Shown: positions 39,277-42,006 of the stretch, one piece after another
How positions within the stretch are numbered: position 1 is the stretch's first letter
Layout of the letters: each line of letters opens with the position of its first letter
Source of the DNA: SIG578 sp964508295
GTDB taxonomy: Bacteria > Bacillota > Clostridia > Oscillospirales > Ruminococcaceae
DNA length: 42,006 nucleotides
Assembly: GCA_964508295.1 (NCBI GenBank)
Contig: CAZDSQ010000005.1
Location: 1-42,006 of the forward strand
Direction: 5' to 3'
Notes under the pieces: generated by a model
Database searches by the model: none
What the model saw: only the letters and a program-made list of their open reading frames with translations
Told to the model about the DNA's origin: nothing
Position numbers and translations under genes: made by a program

Positions 39277-41000
39277 TGCTTAAAAAATTTGTATCTTATT
39301 ATAAACCGCATAAAAAGCTCTTTGCGCTTGATATGCTGGCATCGTTTTTCATTTCGGCACTCGGTATGGTTTACCCTATAGTAACCCGAACAATGCTAAA
39401 CGATTATATCCCTAATAAGAATATTCGTATGATACTGATTTTCGGCGCGTCGCTGCTTGTAATTTACTTTGTGCGAATGCTGTTGCGCTATTTTGTTCAG
39501 TATTACGGACATATGATTGGAATAAGAATGCAGGCGCAGATGCGGCTTGAAATGTTTGAAAAGCTCCAAAAACTGCCTTTCGGATTTTTTGACGAGAATG
39601 AAACAGGCAAAATAATGTCCCGAATTACAAGTGACCTTTTCGATGTTGCCGAGCTCGCTCATCACGGCCCCGAAAATCTGTTTATTTCGGGAATTATGGT
39701 TGTTGCCTCATTTGCTTACCTTATGAGCATCAACGTTCCGCTTACGCTCATAGTTTTTGCCTGCGTGCCTCTCTTACTGCTTTCGGCATACTATTTCAGA
39801 AAGAAAATGCACGATGCATTTATGGAAAGCCGAAAGAGTAACGCGCAGATAAGCGCGGCGGTTGAAAGCAGTATAACGGGAATCAGAGTTACAAAGGCGT
39901 TTAATAACTCTGAAATCGAGATCGATAAATTTCAGGACGGCAATGAGCGCCTTATAGCCGCAAGAAGACGCGGTTATAACGCGATGGGCAAATTCCATTC
40001 AATAACAAGCTTTGTAACAGATATATTTAACATCATCGTTCTTATTGCGGGAGGACTTTTCCTTTACCACGGTCAGATAAATTTCGGTGATTACTCGTCA
40101 TTTATAATCTCTATAAACCTTTTCATAAATCCCATTATGACCCTTGCAAACTTTATGGAGCAGTTCCAGAACGGCGCAACCGGCTTTAAGAGATTTCTTG
40201 AAATAATGGACGAAGCCGAGGAGCAGGAAGAGCCTGACGCAAAGGCGCTTAAAAATGTGCGTGGCGATATTTCGTTTGAGGACGTTGTATTCTCGTATAA
40301 TAACGCTGCCGTGCCTGCAGTTAACGGCGTTTCCTTTGAGATAGAGAGCGGAAAAAAGATAGCCTTTGTTGGTGAATCGGGCGGCGGAAAAACCACCATC
40401 TGCCACCTTATCCCGAGGTTTTACAGTATTGACAGCGGAAGCATCAGGATTGACGGCGTGGATATAAGAAAAATAACTCTGCCGTCACTTAGAGATAATA
40501 TCGGAATAGTCCAGCAGGACGTTTTCCTGTTCGGCGGCACTCTGCGCGATAATATTATGTACGGAAAAGCGGACGCGACCGAGGAGGAAATGATAGAGGC
40601 AGCCAAAAAGGCAAAGATTCACGATTTTGTTATGTCGCTTCCCAACGGTTACGATTCCGAGATAGGTGAGAGGGGAGTCAAGCTCTCGGGCGGACAAAAG
40701 CAGAGGATTTCGATTGCACGAATTTTCCTCAAAAACCCTGCAATACTTATTCTTGACGAGGCAACAAGCGCCCTTGACAACACAACCGAAATTATCATTC
40801 AGAGCGAGTTTGACAAGCTCTGCGAGGGAAGAACCACACTTATAGTTGCCCATAGGCTTTCAACGGTTAAGAATGCCGACGAGATAATCGTGGTGTCTGA
40901 AGGAAAGATAACCGAGCGCGGCTCGCACGATGCTCTGCTTGAGCAAAACGGCACCTATGCTCACCTTTACAGAGAGCAGTTCAGAGAAAACGAGCAGTAA
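39276..41000 (+). CDS. ABC exporter half-transporter (permease-ATPase)
   Basis: A 574-residue type IV ABC exporter half. Six transmembrane helices occupy about 15-300; the ATPase domain has Walker A GESGGGKTT near 366, Q-loop VQQDVFLFGGTL, signature LSGGQKQR near 470, Walker B LILDEATSAL with Asp near 494, and switch His in VAHRLST. It resembles MsbA/BmrA-type multidrug or lipid exporters and would act as a homodimer, since no second half is present. It is coupled to the mini-protein; the substrate is unknown. Confidence 0.93.
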   Translation: MLKKFVSYYKPHKKLFALDMLASFFISALGMVYPIVTRTMLNDYIPNKNIRMILIFGASLLVIYFVRMLLRYFVQYYGHMIGIRMQAQMRLEMFEKLQKLPFGFFDENETGKIMSRITSDLFDVAELAHHGPENLFISGIMVVASFAYLMSINVPLTLIVFACVPLLLLSAYYFRKKMHDAFMESRKSNAQISAAVESSITGIRVTKAFNNSEIEIDKFQDGNERLIAARRRGYNAMGKFHSITSFVTDIFNIIVLIAGGLFLYHGQINFGDYSSFIISINLFINPIMTLANFMEQFQNGATGFKRFLEIMDEAEEQEEPDAKALKNVRGDISFEDVVFSYNNAAVPAVNGVSFEIESGKKIAFVGESGGGKTTICHLIPRFYSIDSGSIRIDGVDIRKITLPSLRDNIGIVQQDVFLFGGTLRDNIMYGKADATEEEMIEAAKKAKIHDFVMSLPNGYDSEIGERGVKLSGGQKQRISIARIFLKNPAILILDEATSALDNTTEIIIQSEFDKLCEGRTTLIVAHRLSTVKNADEIIVVSEGKITERGSHDALLEQNGTYAHLYREQFRENEQ

Positions 41001-41017
41001 AACGGGAGATGTGAAAT

Positions 41018-41878
41018 ATGCTTATAGGTCAGTTTTGGGGAACAAGCGATGCCAACGCAATTCCTGCAACCTATTGCGATTGCGAAGTTTGCAAAGAGGC
41101 GAGGGAAAAAGGCGGGAAGTACGTAAGAACCCGTTCCTGCTTCAGACTGAGCGATAAGGTTATGATAGACCTTGGCGCAGATGCAGTAACGCAGGCTATG
41201 AAATACGGCCCGATTTGCAACGTTCAGCACTATTTGTTTACGCACACCCATGAGGACCATCTGAATCCTCACGCTATAATACAGGCATCTTGGAACAGAG
41301 AAAAATGCAACATGCCTTTTAATTATTATTTTACCGACGAAGCTTATAAAATAGTCGATTGCTGGAGAAATAATGAGTGGGTATTAAAGGGCCGGGTAAG
41401 AAAATTTGAAGAACAGGGAATTGTGAGGTTTCATAAGCTTGAATACGGCAAAAGAGCTAAGATCGACGAGTTTGAGGTTATTGCCTTTAGAGGTAATCAC
41501 GTAGGAAATATGAAAGAAAACTCTGCTATGTACCTGTTCTTTCTGCCTGACGGCAGAACTCTGTTTTATGGCCTTGACAGCGGCAGGTATTACACTGAAA
41601 CAATAGAAGCGCTCAAACAGTATAAAATTGATATTTTTATCAGCGAGTCTACCTTTGGGGTAGACAAAGAGTGCGCCGACGGTATGCATATGAATATGCA
41701 GGACGTTCGTCAGATTATCGGCACACTTTACGATCAGGGAACCGTAACCGACAAAACCCGCCTGTATCTTACTCATGTAAGCCACAGGGGCGGCTTTGAT
41801 GAGATGGAAAAGGCAATAAAGGAGCTGGATTTTCCTATACCTACGACCCTTGCCTATGACGGACTGAAAATATTTTAA
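41018..41878 (+). CDS. MBL-fold metallo-hydrolase, PhnP-like
   Basis: A 286-residue metallo-beta-lactamase-fold hydrolase. The N-terminal GTSDANAIPATYCDCEVCKEA with RTRSC resembles the cysteine zinc motif of PhnP/PqqB-type phosphodiesterases. Di-metal ligands are HTHEDH at 76-81, a later His in FRGNHVG, Asp in YGLDSGRY, and a final His in LTHVSHRGG. The substrate is unknown. It is 17 bases after the ABC gene, with GGGAG before the ATG, so it belongs to the same operon. Confidence 0.9.
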   Translation: MLIGQFWGTSDANAIPATYCDCEVCKEAREKGGKYVRTRSCFRLSDKVMIDLGADAVTQAMKYGPICNVQHYLFTHTHEDHLNPHAIIQASWNREKCNMPFNYYFTDEAYKIVDCWRNNEWVLKGRVRKFEEQGIVRFHKLEYGKRAKIDEFEVIAFRGNHVGNMKENSAMYLFFLPDGRTLFYGLDSGRYYTETIEALKQYKIDIFISESTFGVDKECADGMHMNMQDVRQIIGTLYDQGTVTDKTRLYLTHVSHRGGFDEMEKAIKELDFPIPTTLAYDGLKIF

Positions 41879-41903
41879 AAACAAAAAAGCAAGGAGCGAA
41901 AAA

Positions 41904-42006
41904 GTGATGTCCTTAGCGGAGAATTTGAAAAATCACTCAATTCTTGTTGAGAAGAACCAGCATCGCATTTGTATGTACAAATGCAGTAGGGCAGTAGCCC
42001 AAACCC
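41904..42006 (+). CDS. Possible start of a gene cut by the window edge
   Basis: A frame opens at GTG 41904 or ATG 41907 after AAGGAG and stays open to the end of the window (about 34 codons, MSLAENLKNHSILVEKNQHR and on). It runs through the inverted-repeat block below, so the open frame may be accidental. No family is recognisable. Confidence 0.3.
   Translation, partial: MMSLAENLKNHSILVEKNQHRICMYKCSRAVAQT
41936..42000. repeat. Cluster of small perfect inverted repeats at the right edge
   Basis: CTCAA/TTGAG at 41936-41940 and 41947-41951, GCATTTGTA/TACAAATGC at 41965-41973 and 41976-41984, and GGGC/GCCC at 41989-41992 and 41997-42000. GCAGTAG also occurs twice in a row (41983-41989 and 41991-41997). 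It looks like the edge of an intergenic palindromic repeat that continues beyond the window. Confidence 0.5.

Noticed and set aside
1..42006. CRISPR array, tRNA or rRNA genes, transposase or integrase
   Set aside because: No regularly spaced direct repeats, no cloverleaf-like segments in the intergenic gaps, and no protein with transposase or recombinase motifs.

Overview
The window looks like a chromosomal segment from a spore-forming, low-to-mid-GC Gram-positive of the Clostridia, probably a gut member of the Oscillospiraceae/Ruminococcaceae. The evidence is the Firmicutes-type order remA-gmk-rpoZ-priA-def-fmt-rsmB-rlmN-stp-prkC-rsgA-thiN-spoVM, a tyrosine T-box leader, LuxS, a PASTA kinase and SpoVM. 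The genus is inference. Nearly everything is on the + strand; only nagB, a metal P-type ATPase and its HMA chaperone are on the - strand. I see no tRNA, rRNA, CRISPR array, integrase or transposase gene.

Layout. Positions 1-160 hold a GC-rich block of nested inverted repeats. 222-14354 is a dense housekeeping run for RNA and cell-cycle control (ymdB, yicC, remA, gmk, rpoZ), replication restart (priA), N-terminal processing and initiation (def, fmt), rRNA modification (rsmB, rlmN), Ser/Thr phosphorylation (stp, prkC), ribosome assembly (rsgA) and thiamine (thiN). 14427-14703 has two very short genes, an unnamed 50-residue membrane protein and spoVM. 14722-17475 has a membrane protein, a GNAT-like protein, a TSCPD protein, pyrR and a GMP synthetase without its glutaminase half.

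17586-27575 is rich in one-component envelope circuits, each with an inverted repeat at its promoter: PadR-DUF1700-DUF4097-DUF2809, an SdpR/SdpI pair, and DUF1287-BlaI-M56 with a very large extracellular sensor. Between them lie a Ser-rich lipoprotein followed by an orphan copy of its own tail, luxS, and convergent nagB. 27736-31745 has a cysteine synthase-like gene behind a hairpin leader and a metal-export locus (P1B ATPase, HMA chaperone, divergent ArsR-AraC fusion regulator). 31859-34687 is a translationally coupled trio: two polytopic membrane proteins (the first of DUF5058) and a membrane-anchored M20 hydrolase resembling carboxypeptidase S/PM20D1. 34862-38935 has thrS (no TGS domain), an acyl-ACP thioesterase and T-box-controlled tyrS. 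39025-41878 has a mini-protein resembling one FakA domain, an ABC exporter and a PhnP-like metallo-hydrolase. The window ends in another block of small inverted repeats.

The strongest candidates for undescribed biology are the DUF5058/permease/M20 trio, the lipoprotein with a displaced tail, the ArsR-AraC metal regulator, and the DUF1287-BlaI-M56 circuit whose receptor lacks a recognisable penicillin-binding sensor.
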